A stretch of 64,000 nt of DNA, taken from positions 1 to 64,000 of the forward strand of contig CAMVNQ010000019.1 in assembly GCA_947168885.1 (NCBI GenBank). The letters run 5' to 3'. Below the pieces are notes generated by a model. It saw only the letters and a program-made list of their open reading frames with translations, ran no database searches and was not told the DNA's origin. Positions 45,566-53,849 of the stretch are shown piece by piece (position 1 is the stretch's first letter; each line of letters opens with the position of its first letter). Both the position numbers and the translations under genes were made by a program. This stretch comes from an uncultured Clostridia bacterium. GTDB taxonomy: Bacteria > Bacillota > Clostridia > Oscillospirales > Ruminococcaceae.

Positions 45566-48151
45566 TTACTTTATCTGTTCTGTCTTTCGGAAAAGCACCT
45601 TCAGTTGCTTTTCCGAAAGCGTTCCGAACACAGGATAGTTTACTGAGCTTGTTTCTGTCGCAAGAGCACCTTGGGCAAGAAACGAATAGCGCGTCCTGTT
45701 AGTAATCATATTACGCCTTTCGGTATCATCGGATTTTACGCCAAAATGGCGCAGTACTTCGGAATCATCTGCAATATCGAACGCAACAAAGGTTCCACAT
45801 TGATTGAGAGCGTGCCGGATATTACGCGCATTTTCTGCCGTAAAGCTCTGCGCTGCTATAACTGTAGCGATGCCAAGACTACGTCCCTGACGAAGAATGA
45901 GCTTTACGATTCCGCTGTTTTGCGAAAGATCGAAATTAGTCGCTTCATCGATCATAAAGAACACCGGCGCATCAATGATACCGTTCTGCTTCATCAATAT
46001 TACCCTTTCAATCAGCAGATCAATAACAGATCTTTGATCTTTGGTATTAAAAACATCCCGGTCTTCTACGACAAAGTTGACTGTGTTGCCTGCATACAGA
46101 TGAGACAGAAAATCCGAATTGTTCTCGAACACACCTCTGTCATAAAGGTCATCAAGTATATTCCTCAAGTGCTCTGAAATATCGCTGTCGGGGAGCAATT
46201 TTTTTAGAATTTCGACCGCACTTATGATGTCACTTACGCACATATCTTCACAAGATTTGCTTACATCTATAAGCAGATCGCTCTCCTCCTCAAAAAACTC
46301 TCCCGAACATACCGCAACGTCAATAATGTCACTAATGCAAACACCGTAATCATTGATCATACTACGCTTAAGGTCAACTGTATCGGCATCTGGCATAAGG
46401 ATTTTGTAGCGTAGCGACTTCACACAAAGCGTTATAACCACGCAGCCATTAGCGGCTGCTCCAAGAGCATAGTTGCGCTGCCACCATGTTTTTCCGGAAC
46501 CCGAGTTCCCCAAAACAGCAATATTGAGATTGTCGTCAGCCGCGCATTCTGAGGAATTAAGATAAAGCGGAACACCTTCTGCCTCACCGATACATATTTT
46601 GAGTTGCGGTTTCCTTCCGATCAGGTCTCTCGTTTGGAAACGAAGCTGAAAAGGCTCATATAACTTGTCTTGAAGGATCTTGTAGGCACGACCTTCAAAC
46701 CCGTTGGCAAAAATCTTTACCTGATTTTTTACCGGTGCGTGTAGAACGCCTTCTCCTTTGAGGTCTGAACATAGACTCTCACAACTGATGCCTCCGCTTG
46801 CTGCAGCTTCTTTCATAGCAGGCGGCATCAGGTACAGCGATGCACCACTGTATGCTACGCCGGTCGAGTTATAAAAAATCTCGTCAACTTTGCTCTTTTC
46901 GGAAACGGCATAATTGCGTCCAGCGAGATACTCGCGCAAGATGCGCTTTCCTGTGGCTTCGATGTTATCGAGATTGTTCTTTATATACTTTTTGAACTCG
47001 GAAATCAGCTTCCGAACACTTTTATCGTCATCCTGTATTCTTGACAGTACGCAATCTGCGACGCACATGAGGGCATTCACAAACCGTTCTTCGATTTCTT
47101 CGTAAGAATCAGCATTCCCACATTTTTTCAGGCACTCGATCAAGTCGGACGAATGAAGAAATGCATCAACAATAATCGCACGAATCGCCTCTGAATCTGT
47201 TAATTTGATCTCTGAAAGTGGCAGGTAAACTGAATTGCCATCGATTATTTCGTCAGAAATAATTCGGGCATCCCTTACGACTGCCACAACCGTATTTCTT
47301 TCCGATAACTGTGATAAAATCCGTGCTGCAGAACGCTTCTTGTAGTCGCTCAAGCCCGAAAGATCACATACAAGAGGGCGCTCATAACAAACGTGAGAAT
47401 CGAGCTTAAGCGGATCCGCACATGGCTGTACTTTCATAACTCTTCCGAACTCATTTGTAATTTCTATCGGATTGCTTGAAACAACGACCAACATAGGCGG
47501 AATATAACCCGTAATATGACGAACCTCATCGAGAGCCCAAAGGCAGTATGGAAATAAGCTCCCTTTGGCTCCATCCTGCAAGTTTAACAGCTGCTCTGCC
47601 GTGCTGTGAGAAGGGAGAGTTTTTAGAGTGCTTTCGGCATTAGAGTAATTTAAAAGTCTGTTCTCATCCATATAAAAGCCTTCCTTCTTGAGTGATACTT
47701 TATCAATTGAACTGTATGCGAATCTCAGGAATCTTAAGATTCGACCGTATGAAGCATTATTAACAAAATCCATTCCTGCCCTTAACAGCGCATCACGCAA
47801 TTTTGTTCCTGAAAAATAGAACTCGTCTATTGACACATCGAGATACTTACATGGCTGAGACGGATTCGCCGAACGGACGCACAGTGTAGCCTTAAGTTCA
47901 CCCGTTCTTTCGGAACGAAACGCCGCAGTTATTGAAACCGACCCGTGTGCGAAAATCTTTCCAACACTAACGTTTTTCGTTTGCTGAGGGTCGATCGTTG
48001 GTATTAAGCCGAAGTTTGTCATCATAAAGCGAACAGCGCCTTGAACGCTGTTTTTTATCCACATTTCAGCCATATACGAGCCGTCGTTTGAAATGAAAAC
48101 GAGATTATCCTCGAGCGAAGCAATGCCTGTTAATTGGTTTGAATTATTCAT
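45566..48151 (-). CDS. Large P-loop ATPase (HerA/FtsK-like motor fold), unknown role
   Basis: This 861-aa protein has about 540 residues of unrecognised N-terminal domain and a C-terminal AAA-like motor: Walker A GNSGSGKT at residues 548-555, Walker B VFFMIDEATNF near 770, and a sensor/arginine region LILRQGRSLGIATVIAAQS near 790-810, as in HerA, TraD or VirD4-type motors. No transmembrane helix precedes the motor, so a conjugative coupling role is less likely. GGGAGG precedes the ATG. Divergent from the 687-aa HTH protein with a 178-bp gap. Possible defence or maintenance function; not established. Confidence 0.7.
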   Translation of the reverse strand: MNNSNQLTGIASLEDNLVFISNDGSYMAEMWIKNSVQGAVRFMMTNFGLIPTIDPQQTKNVSVGKIFAHGSVSITAAFRSERTGELKATLCVRSANPSQPCKYLDVSIDEFYFSGTKLRDALLRAGMDFVNNASYGRILRFLRFAYSSIDKVSLKKEGFYMDENRLLNYSNAESTLKTLPSHSTAEQLLNLQDGAKGSLFPYCLWALDEVRHITGYIPPMLVVVSSNPIEITNEFGRVMKVQPCADPLKLDSHVCYERPLVCDLSGLSDYKKRSAARILSQLSERNTVVAVVRDARIISDEIIDGNSVYLPLSEIKLTDSEAIRAIIVDAFLHSSDLIECLKKCGNADSYEEIEERFVNALMCVADCVLSRIQDDDKSVRKLISEFKKYIKNNLDNIEATGKRILREYLAGRNYAVSEKSKVDEIFYNSTGVAYSGASLYLMPPAMKEAAASGGISCESLCSDLKGEGVLHAPVKNQVKIFANGFEGRAYKILQDKLYEPFQLRFQTRDLIGRKPQLKICIGEAEGVPLYLNSSECAADDNLNIAVLGNSGSGKTWWQRNYALGAAANGCVVITLCVKSLRYKILMPDADTVDLKRSMINDYGVCISDIIDVAVCSGEFFEEESDLLIDVSKSCEDMCVSDIISAVEILKKLLPDSDISEHLRNILDDLYDRGVFENNSDFLSHLYAGNTVNFVVEDRDVFNTKDQRSVIDLLIERVILMKQNGIIDAPVFFMIDEATNFDLSQNSGIVKLILRQGRSLGIATVIAAQSFTAENARNIRHALNQCGTFVAFDIADDSEVLRHFGVKSDDTERRNMITNRTRYSFLAQGALATETSSVNYPVFGTLSEKQLKVLFRKTEQIK

Positions 48152-48329
48152 TTTAAGTTCCTCCCGATAATTTTTCTTTGACTATATGATATCACAACCC
48201 GTTTTATTTTTTTCCGGGTTTTCTTTCCGTTTTATTTCTTCGCTGATGCCTAAATACTCGCGTTTTGTCCCAATTTGCCTTAACATTTAAAAGCTTTTCG
48301 GATTATTATCTTTAATGGAGACATAAATT

Positions 48330-50393
48330 ATGAAGAACTCGAAATATTTGATTAAACTAACAGATGACGACAAAAAATGGCTTGTCGCTATATCTGACAG
48401 CAATGAATCCAGCCAACGTTACAAAACGCGAGCACAAATACTACTTTCATCCGATGTAACCTGTAGCCCACAAATGACTGTTAAGGAAATTGCAAAAATG
48501 TACTCCACAACACCAACTACTGTTATGACGGTTAGAAAAGCATACGCCGAAAACGGGTTAAGTGGAGTCTTCAAGAATCTTGATGTAACCTTATATAAGA
48601 CCCCTCTCTATATAAATAGTGCATTTATCGATATATTTGAGTCCGATGATATGCTGGAAAAAGCCGTCAAAAACGGACGAGGTCCCTATAAAACATTAGC
48701 GCTTCTTATAAATATAAACAAAGAATCCAGAATTGTTCTTTCGAGAATGCAAGAAGACCTAAAAGCAGATAAAGATCGTAGTTTTAATCACATCTCTGAA
48801 ATAATACAAAAGGCTATCAATGACTACTATAAGGACTGTCAAGAGGCTTTTCTGGAGGAAAAGAAATCGTGGATAAATTGGTGGCTCATAAGATACTATA
48901 TCAGAGAAGAGTACAAGGCGTTGGAGTTTTCTCCTCTATGTCCCGCTGTCAGAAATTATAGCAAAAACTTGCTTGCAGATTTAAGAAGCGCAGCCAGCCC
49001 CGGTATCTTTATAAACAAATATTGTGGAAAGCTGATGAGATCATTTTTTAATGAAGCTGCTTTAAAATGTGAGGTCAGCGATGACAGAGTAGTTTATTAT
49101 AAAGAACTGGTCGGTACTTTGAGAGAAAACAGAAAAGGCACGCTTGAGCGTGCCGATATGTTTAGCCTTGTTGCTTATCTGGAATGTCTACAAATAATAT
49201 ACAATAAAAACATCATTCTCCACTTTAAACATCACAAGCCGTCATCAGCATATCATGGAGATTATTCCGCTGCAGGGATAAACGACGAAGGAGATATAAC
49301 GGGTAAGATCCTTTATGATATTTCACAAGGGCTTGATTGTTTGTTTCTTATTTCTTGTCAGCAAGCATTAAATCATATTTATACCTGTTTATATAACATC
49401 AGTCTTATACTTGCACTCCCTCGTTATTTATCCGACATAAATCGAAAAAAGGATGCCCAAGATCTATGTTCAAGAATAATCTCAGAAGTTGTGTCGATCA
49501 ATATAAAGCAAATTGACAGCAAGCTTGATGTGCTGCAAAAGTTTTATTCTAAAATTCTGCTCTTTGATTTCAAGTGTAAATATGGGTTATATAAACTATC
49601 AGCCAAACTGACTGCAAAATATAAATGTCCTAAGTTAAATAACATAATAGCCCGCGAGCTTATGAATACTCCTGTTACTTTTATTGAGGCTAAGAATCAG
49701 GAAATAAAGGCTTATATAACAGATACCGTCGAAGAAATTGCAGAAAAGCAAGATACAGATATAAAACTTAAAAGATATAGCTTACCATTTGTTTACATAA
49801 ATCGTTCCGGACTTAACGAAATAGATTTTGATGCCTTCTTCAGCGATAATATAAGCGATATCAAAGATTTTTGCTCGAAAGCTGACTTGTCTGATTCCTA
49901 CCGCAATAACTTCACCAAGAATTTTAAAAATAATATGGGAAACCTTAAATGGTTTTCAAATACTCTGCTAGGAAATCACACGGACGGTCTTTCAATATTT
50001 ATATGCTGCTACTTGTTCTTTGAGCTAGCTGATTGGTCAGCGGATGCTCATACGATTAAGAGTAGCATTATAAATAAAACATTATCTCCAAATGAACTGA
50101 ACATTGCATCAAGCTTATTACAAAGGATTAGATATGATATTTTGACAGGTAAATATAAAAAGGAAGAAGGCGTTGATTTTAAGCCCGTTAATAATCATAT
50201 TTTTGACGAAATATTGAAATTATTTTATGATGACAATATTTTTTGTATACAAGATCGGTTAGATGATTTTCTCGGTCAGTTTATCAAAGTATCAAGACCA
50301 TATTATGTCAAGCACTCAATAATGTTTCCGTTTGACGACAAAAGATTTCATGCTCATACTCGTTCTGACATTTCCTGTAAAACTGAATCATAA
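48330..50393 (+). CDS. 687-aa protein with IS630-type HTH and long unrecognised C terminus
   Basis: Residues about 10-85 form a winged HTH like that of IS630-family transposases (RYKTRAQILLSSD, TVKEIAKMYSTTPTTVMTVRKAYAENGLSGVF). The remaining 600 residues match no family I know, show no DDE catalytic set and are Lys/Asp/Ile/Tyr-rich. The gene is markedly A/T-richer than its neighbours and uses AAA/ATA/TTA codons often, a sign of transfer. It is divergent from the ATPase. GGAG precedes the ATG at 48330. It could be a DNA-binding effector of a defence or selfish system. Confidence 0.7.
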   Translation: MKNSKYLIKLTDDDKKWLVAISDSNESSQRYKTRAQILLSSDVTCSPQMTVKEIAKMYSTTPTTVMTVRKAYAENGLSGVFKNLDVTLYKTPLYINSAFIDIFESDDMLEKAVKNGRGPYKTLALLININKESRIVLSRMQEDLKADKDRSFNHISEIIQKAINDYYKDCQEAFLEEKKSWINWWLIRYYIREEYKALEFSPLCPAVRNYSKNLLADLRSAASPGIFINKYCGKLMRSFFNEAALKCEVSDDRVVYYKELVGTLRENRKGTLERADMFSLVAYLECLQIIYNKNIILHFKHHKPSSAYHGDYSAAGINDEGDITGKILYDISQGLDCLFLISCQQALNHIYTCLYNISLILALPRYLSDINRKKDAQDLCSRIISEVVSINIKQIDSKLDVLQKFYSKILLFDFKCKYGLYKLSAKLTAKYKCPKLNNIIARELMNTPVTFIEAKNQEIKAYITDTVEEIAEKQDTDIKLKRYSLPFVYINRSGLNEIDFDAFFSDNISDIKDFCSKADLSDSYRNNFTKNFKNNMGNLKWFSNTLLGNHTDGLSIFICCYLFFELADWSADAHTIKSSIINKTLSPNELNIASSLLQRIRYDILTGKYKKEEGVDFKPVNNHIFDEILKLFYDDNIFCIQDRLDDFLGQFIKVSRPYYVKHSIMFPFDDKRFHAHTRSDISCKTES

Positions 50394-50411
50394 TGAGAAT
50401 AAGTCTGAACC

Positions 50412-50497
50412 GACACTTTCGCGAAAAAAATACAAAAATTATTGTGAAATCACAATGTTTTTGGTACATAATTTGAACTATTTTTTTCGAAAGTGTC
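50412..50497. repeat. Long inverted repeat between convergent genes
   Basis: GACACTTTCGCGAAAAAAATA (50412-50432) is mirrored by TATTTTTTTCGAAAGTGTC (50479-50497), and inside lies a perfect hairpin ATTGTG-AAAT-CACAAT (50441-50456). It sits between the ends of the HTH protein and relaxase genes. It may be a bidirectional terminator or a remnant of an element end. Confidence 0.5.
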
Positions 50498-50530
50498 TGT
50501 TTCGCTGCAAAATGTATTCGCCGTATCAGA

Positions 50531-51028
50531 TTATACTGTCGGAATAATGAGGTTGCTTTCTATTTTTCTAATAAATTCTACGCACTTATAAACATAATCT
50601 CTGAAAGCATAATATTCCTCATACCCCTCGTGCAGTTTGCTCCCGTCCTTATAGCTTACGGTGTTTACTGCAAAATGTATATGAAGGTGATCGGTATCCT
50701 CGTGTACCGAGAAGATGATCTGAAATTTACAATAGTAATATTGACATATCAACATCCCGAGATCGTAAGCCATCCGGGGTGTGAAGCGATCCTTCTTCTC
50801 GAACGTGATGTAGAAATGCTTGATCTGCCTACCAAAGGACTTACCAAAGTATCTTTTTATATGCAGAAATTCATCTCCTGCACTCGCTATATCATTGATA
50901 CCCATACCACCTGAATATCTGTTCATGGCAAAGCCTTGCTTACGCTTATCTCGGAGGATGTAGTTTGTTACATCATAGATGCTGTCTATGTCCGTATATG
51001 GTTTATTGACCACAAAAAAGTTTACCAT
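50531..51028 (-). CDS. Minimal relaxase (MobP-type, PF03432-like), catalytic domain only
   Basis: This 165-aa protein has the relaxase motif III VHEDTDHLHIHFAVN (HxDxxHxHxHF) and the N-terminal segment VTNYILRDKRKQG that normally bears the motif I region. Typical relaxases run to 300 residues or more, and this one ends just after the catalytic domain, so it is either a truncated gene or a minimal form. It overlaps the end of the MobC-like gene by 26 bp. It would nick at oriT for mobilization by a helper element. The start is set at 51028; an upstream in-frame codon at 51070 is possible. Confidence 0.8.
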   Translation of the reverse strand: MVNFFVVNKPYTDIDSIYDVTNYILRDKRKQGFAMNRYSGGMGINDIASAGDEFLHIKRYFGKSFGRQIKHFYITFEKKDRFTPRMAYDLGMLICQYYYCKFQIIFSVHEDTDHLHIHFAVNTVSYKDGSKLHEGYEEYYAFRDYVYKCVEFIRKIESNLIIPTV

Positions 51029-51347
51029 AAAGGCTGTCCATCCCTTCTCTGAAATTCTTGTGCATTTCACTGTTCCACTTATCCTGTGGCACCTGCAGCA
51101 TATTGTACATTCCGGTCAGAGTCACAAGCAGCTCGGGGGTTAAACCGATATTTCCGTTAATGCCTGACTGAACGAGCTGCTTGCAATAGAGATTTACCGA
51201 AAGGTGCTGCTCATCGGCTCGTTCCTGTAATCTCTTATACTGCTCATTATTGATCTTAAATTGTATTAGTTTAGAATTACTATATTCTCTATAATGCTTA
51301 TTAGTAGTATATCTACTATTCAGTTTACCAGTGTTATTGGTATACAT
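51003..51347 (-). CDS. MobC-like relaxosome accessory protein
   Basis: This 114-aa protein has a ribbon-helix-helix-like core (LIQFKINNEQYKRLQERADEQHLSVNLYCKQLV), the pattern of MobC/MbeB-type proteins that help the relaxase bind and open oriT. The N terminus is Asn/Tyr/Thr-rich. AAGGAGAG precedes the ATG. It lies directly upstream of the relaxase, with the candidate oriT just before it. Confidence 0.7.
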   Translation of the reverse strand: MYTNNTGKLNSRYTTNKHYREYSNSKLIQFKINNEQYKRLQERADEQHLSVNLYCKQLVQSGINGNIGLTPELLVTLTGMYNMLQVPQDKWNSEMHKNFREGMDSLYGKLFCGQ

Positions 51348-51380
51348 ATATACTCTCCTTCATGATAGATTATTTCCGCA

Positions 51381-51422
51381 GGATTAGCCATTAGTAATAC
51401 CATAAAAGGTAACGGCTGATCC
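51381..51422. other. Candidate origin of transfer (oriT)
   Basis: GGATTAGCCATTA (51381-51393) and TAACGGCTGATCC (51410-51422) form a 13-nt inverted repeat with two G-T-compatible mismatches and a 16-bp spacer, immediately upstream of the MobC-like gene, the usual oriT location. No nic sequence can be assigned. Confidence 0.35.
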
Positions 51423-51510
51423 TTGAAATTAATTTTATGTTAGTTGAGATATAGTTTATAATCGTTATTTTAAAGGATTATTAGTGCTATAAAACCTATT
51501 AGCCCAAGCA

Positions 51511-51539
51511 CATAACCGTCAGGTGCCCTGACGGTTATG
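51511..51539. terminator. Perfect hairpin downstream of the small HTH gene
   Basis: CATAACCGTCAGG (51511-51523) pairs perfectly with CCTGACGGTTATG (51527-51539), 3-nt loop, TTTT on the (+) side (51544-51547). Probably a terminator or processing hairpin; its position also allows a role at oriT. Confidence 0.5.
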
Positions 51540-51558
51540 CTGTGTTTTCCTCCAAGGG

Positions 51559-51738
51559 TCATCTGCTGCGCTTCATGATGTAATCCACTACAACGTGTTT
51601 GGGTATCTTCCAGATACGTCCTTCCTTAAAGCCTCCTATGATTCCGCCGCGCAGCAGCTCGTAAGCTTTGTTTTTGCCGATCTTTAGCATATCACACAAT
51701 TCATCGATAGTTACTACATCTGAATATTCTTGGAACAT
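51559..51738 (-). CDS. Small excisionase-type HTH protein (59 aa)
   Basis: The product begins MFQEYSDVVTIDELCDML and has the HTH_17/excisionase layout (IGKNKAYELLRGGIIGGFKEGRIWKIPK). GGAGGAG lies 8 nt upstream. It is a near paralogue in layout of the next gene and may regulate transfer or replication of the element. Confidence 0.75.
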   Translation of the reverse strand: MFQEYSDVVTIDELCDMLKIGKNKAYELLRGGIIGGFKEGRIWKIPKHVVVDYIMKRSR

Positions 51739-51757
51739 GATAAACTCCTCCGTTCAT

Positions 51758-51952
51758 TTATTGATGTACATCGTTATTAATATGTTCTGATATATATTGA
51801 ATTACACTGCTCTTCAACACACGCCATTCTCTGACGTTCCTGAAGCCAATCAGTTCGCCGGTGTTAAGCATACGGTAAGCCTTGCTCGGGCAGATGCGAA
51901 GCATAACACAGACCTCTGCAACTGTCAGCAGGTCTCTGTATTCGTTGAACAT
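51758..51952 (-). CDS. Small excisionase-type HTH protein (64 aa)
   Basis: MFNEYRDLLTVAEVCVMLRICPSKAYRMLN... gives the same HTH_17 fold as the 59-aa neighbour, with GFRNVREWRVLKSSV as the wing. AAAGGAG precedes the ATG. The tandem pair could bind related sites as DNA adaptors. Confidence 0.75.
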   Translation of the reverse strand: MFNEYRDLLTVAEVCVMLRICPSKAYRMLNTGELIGFRNVREWRVLKSSVIQYISEHINNDVHQ

Positions 51953-52155
51953 AGTAATTTGCTCCTTTCATTAAGTATTTACTGATATGTTATTATTAAT
52001 AGCTGTCTTTTTGTATTATTTAGTATATCTATGCTGTTTGGAATAACGGACATACACAAAGTGAGAGCGATATAACGGAAATTGCTATAAATGCTCCTCG
52101 ATACAGGAGCCTCATCTCTGACAAAAAATAACGGGCAGCAGCGCTGCCCGCTATT

Positions 52156-52773
52156 TCAGCATCTCTGAACGATCTCCGGCATCTTCTCATTCACAAGTTT
52201 ATAGAATGTAGTCTTCTTCAAGCCCGTCTTTCGCATAGCCTCGACAGCCGTTTGCTCTCCCTCAAGCCAGCGGCTGCATTCGGAATAAAAATTATCGGGG
52301 ATCTCGGTTTTCTTTCTGCCGAAATGTATCCCTTTTGCAAGTGCGAGCTTGATTCCCTCAGTCTGTCTGACCTTAATCTTCTGTCGTTCTTTTTCGGCTG
52401 TGTAGGCAAGAAGCTCGAAAACGATGTTTGCGATAAGTGATTTTTCGAGGTCGCTTTTTTCTGCTGTGTTCAGAATAGGCATATCAATGATCACGATATC
52501 CACGCCCATTTTCTGAAGCTCCTGCCACTCGACCTTGATCTGCTCATAGTCACGACCGAGGCGGTCGAGTTCTTTGATAACAAGTATATCCCCGGCGCGG
52601 AGAATGTGTTCTTTCAGAGTCAGATAACCCTTGCGATTGAAGTCCTTACCGGAGAATTTATCGGTGATGATGTCTCGCTCGGCTACGCCGTAGTTCCGCA
52701 AGGCTTCGAGTTGTCGGTCAAGATGCTGGTCTGTGGTAGAGACACGAGCATATCCGAACAGTCTTCCTTTCAT
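52156..52773 (-). CDS. Resolvase/invertase-type serine recombinase (small)
   Basis: This 205-aa protein has the catalytic Ser in YARVSTTDQHLDRQLEAL, with LDRLGRDYEQI containing conserved Arg, and a C-terminal HTH (TAVEAMRKTGLKKTTFYKLV). Small serine recombinases resolve dimers or invert DNA; Tn3-resolvase length fits. GGAGGG precedes the start. The 129-bp gap upstream may hold its res site. Confidence 0.9.
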   Translation of the reverse strand: MKGRLFGYARVSTTDQHLDRQLEALRNYGVAERDIITDKFSGKDFNRKGYLTLKEHILRAGDILVIKELDRLGRDYEQIKVEWQELQKMGVDIVIIDMPILNTAEKSDLEKSLIANIVFELLAYTAEKERQKIKVRQTEGIKLALAKGIHFGRKKTEIPDNFYSECSRWLEGEQTAVEAMRKTGLKKTTFYKLVNEKMPEIVQRC

Positions 52774-52902
52774 TAGTTCACCCTCCTTGTGTTCGTTAAA
52801 GTGTCAGTAATTGCGGACATAGCCGAAAAGTGCGAATAGGTATTTTTCGGACGTTCAAAACGCCGATTTTTCATCGTTCGTAATAGTACACTTTTCCGGA
52901 CA
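52774..52902. other. Gap with imperfect inverted repeats, possible res site
   Basis: CCGAAAAGTG (52822-52831) and CACTTTTCCGG (52890-52900) are imperfect inverted repeats, and CGGACGTTC...GCCG repeats lie between. Position directly upstream of the resolvase fits a res site, but no subsites can be assigned. Confidence 0.25.
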
Positions 52903-53847
52903 TCAGCACCACCCGCCGTACTCCAAGACCTCTGCATACGTCATGAGTTCATCAGGTTCATACAGAAGCTCTTCTATCTCGTCCGCAGAGAAGCCGTTGT
53001 CGTGCAGTAAGTCAATGTATTCCGGATCTACGCCGAAACAGCTTGCAAACTCTTTGAGCTGTTCGATATAGAAATCATCGCACAGGCTATTGTGCGTTTT
53101 AGGAAAGTAAAACGAGTATATGTCATCGTAAGCAGAGAAATCCGAACGCTCGATCTCACCGTAAGAGTTGATACGCAGTATATCTCCGAGACTCGTTTTT
53201 ACCTCGGTTTTTATGGCTCTCGACATTCCGATCTGTCGGAGCGTCCGGTCGAGTATCTCTTTTGTGCTCGCGTACAGGTAGAATCCATGGGTGTGGAAGT
53301 TGTAAATGCAGAGCGGATTGTTCCCACGCACGAAGTAGATGTTATCGCAGTCGTCGAGTATCGTAAACACAAATGAGCCGATAAGCGCTTCCGACATATC
53401 CTTGATGCTGTTGAAGTCGAGCGCTCCCGCCTGTTCAAGAAGCTGAACTGCGATATACGAATCGGTCTGAACTATTGGATCCGGCAGCTTCTTTTCTCTG
53501 CGAAGCAGCCTGTCATTTGACAGCACACCGTTATGTGCCAGTGCGAAGCGGCAATCTCCTGCCTTTCCCGGGAACGGATGATTGTTGTAGTTGAGCTTCT
53601 CACTGCCCTGTGTCGCCATGCGTGTGTGACCCATGACCACGCTCACACCATCTGGCAGTTTCAAGTGCATTTTGCGTGCCGGAAGCGGGCGTTTGTATAT
53701 CGAAATATGCCCGCCGTGATTGTACGCGAAGCCTGTAGCGTCGGTTCCACGGATTTCGCATTCTTTAGACAACACTTTGAGTATCTTCTCTTTTGCTCTT
53801 GTCGTGAGCCGATGTTCGTAGTCAATCATTCCGAATATTGCGCACAT
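52903..53847 (-). CDS. Class II glutamine amidotransferase-like Ntn hydrolase
   Basis: This 314-aa protein begins MCAIFG, so removal of Met exposes the Cys nucleophile. RGTDATGFAY, GHTRMATQGSEKLNYNNHPF, LAHNGVLSN and TDSYIAVQLLEQ match the glutamine-binding set of GlmS/PurF-type domains. There is no synthase domain: the C-terminal 110 residues (DDFYIEQLKEFASCFG and on) look unrelated. The start at 53847 has GAGGAGG 7 nt upstream; a GTG 6 bp earlier would hide the Cys. It overlaps the end of the amidoligase gene, so the two are coupled. Likely supplies or strips an amide group. Confidence 0.88.
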   Translation of the reverse strand: MCAIFGMIDYEHRLTTRAKEKILKVLSKECEIRGTDATGFAYNHGGHISIYKRPLPARKMHLKLPDGVSVVMGHTRMATQGSEKLNYNNHPFPGKAGDCRFALAHNGVLSNDRLLRREKKLPDPIVQTDSYIAVQLLEQAGALDFNSIKDMSEALIGSFVFTILDDCDNIYFVRGNNPLCIYNFHTHGFYLYASTKEILDRTLRQIGMSRAIKTEVKTSLGDILRINSYGEIERSDFSAYDDIYSFYFPKTHNSLCDDFYIEQLKEFASCFGVDPEYIDLLHDNGFSADEIEELLYEPDELMTYAEVLEYGGWC

Positions 53848-53849
53848 AA

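Noticed and set aside
45566-48151. VirB4/TcpA-type conjugation ATPase
   Set aside because: No conjugation partners, no membrane helices before the motor, and an N-terminal part unlike VirB4; kept as an unassigned motor ATPase.
48330-50393. IS630-family transposase
   Set aside because: Only the HTH is similar; the chain is twice as long and shows no DDE residues or terminal inverted repeats at both ends.
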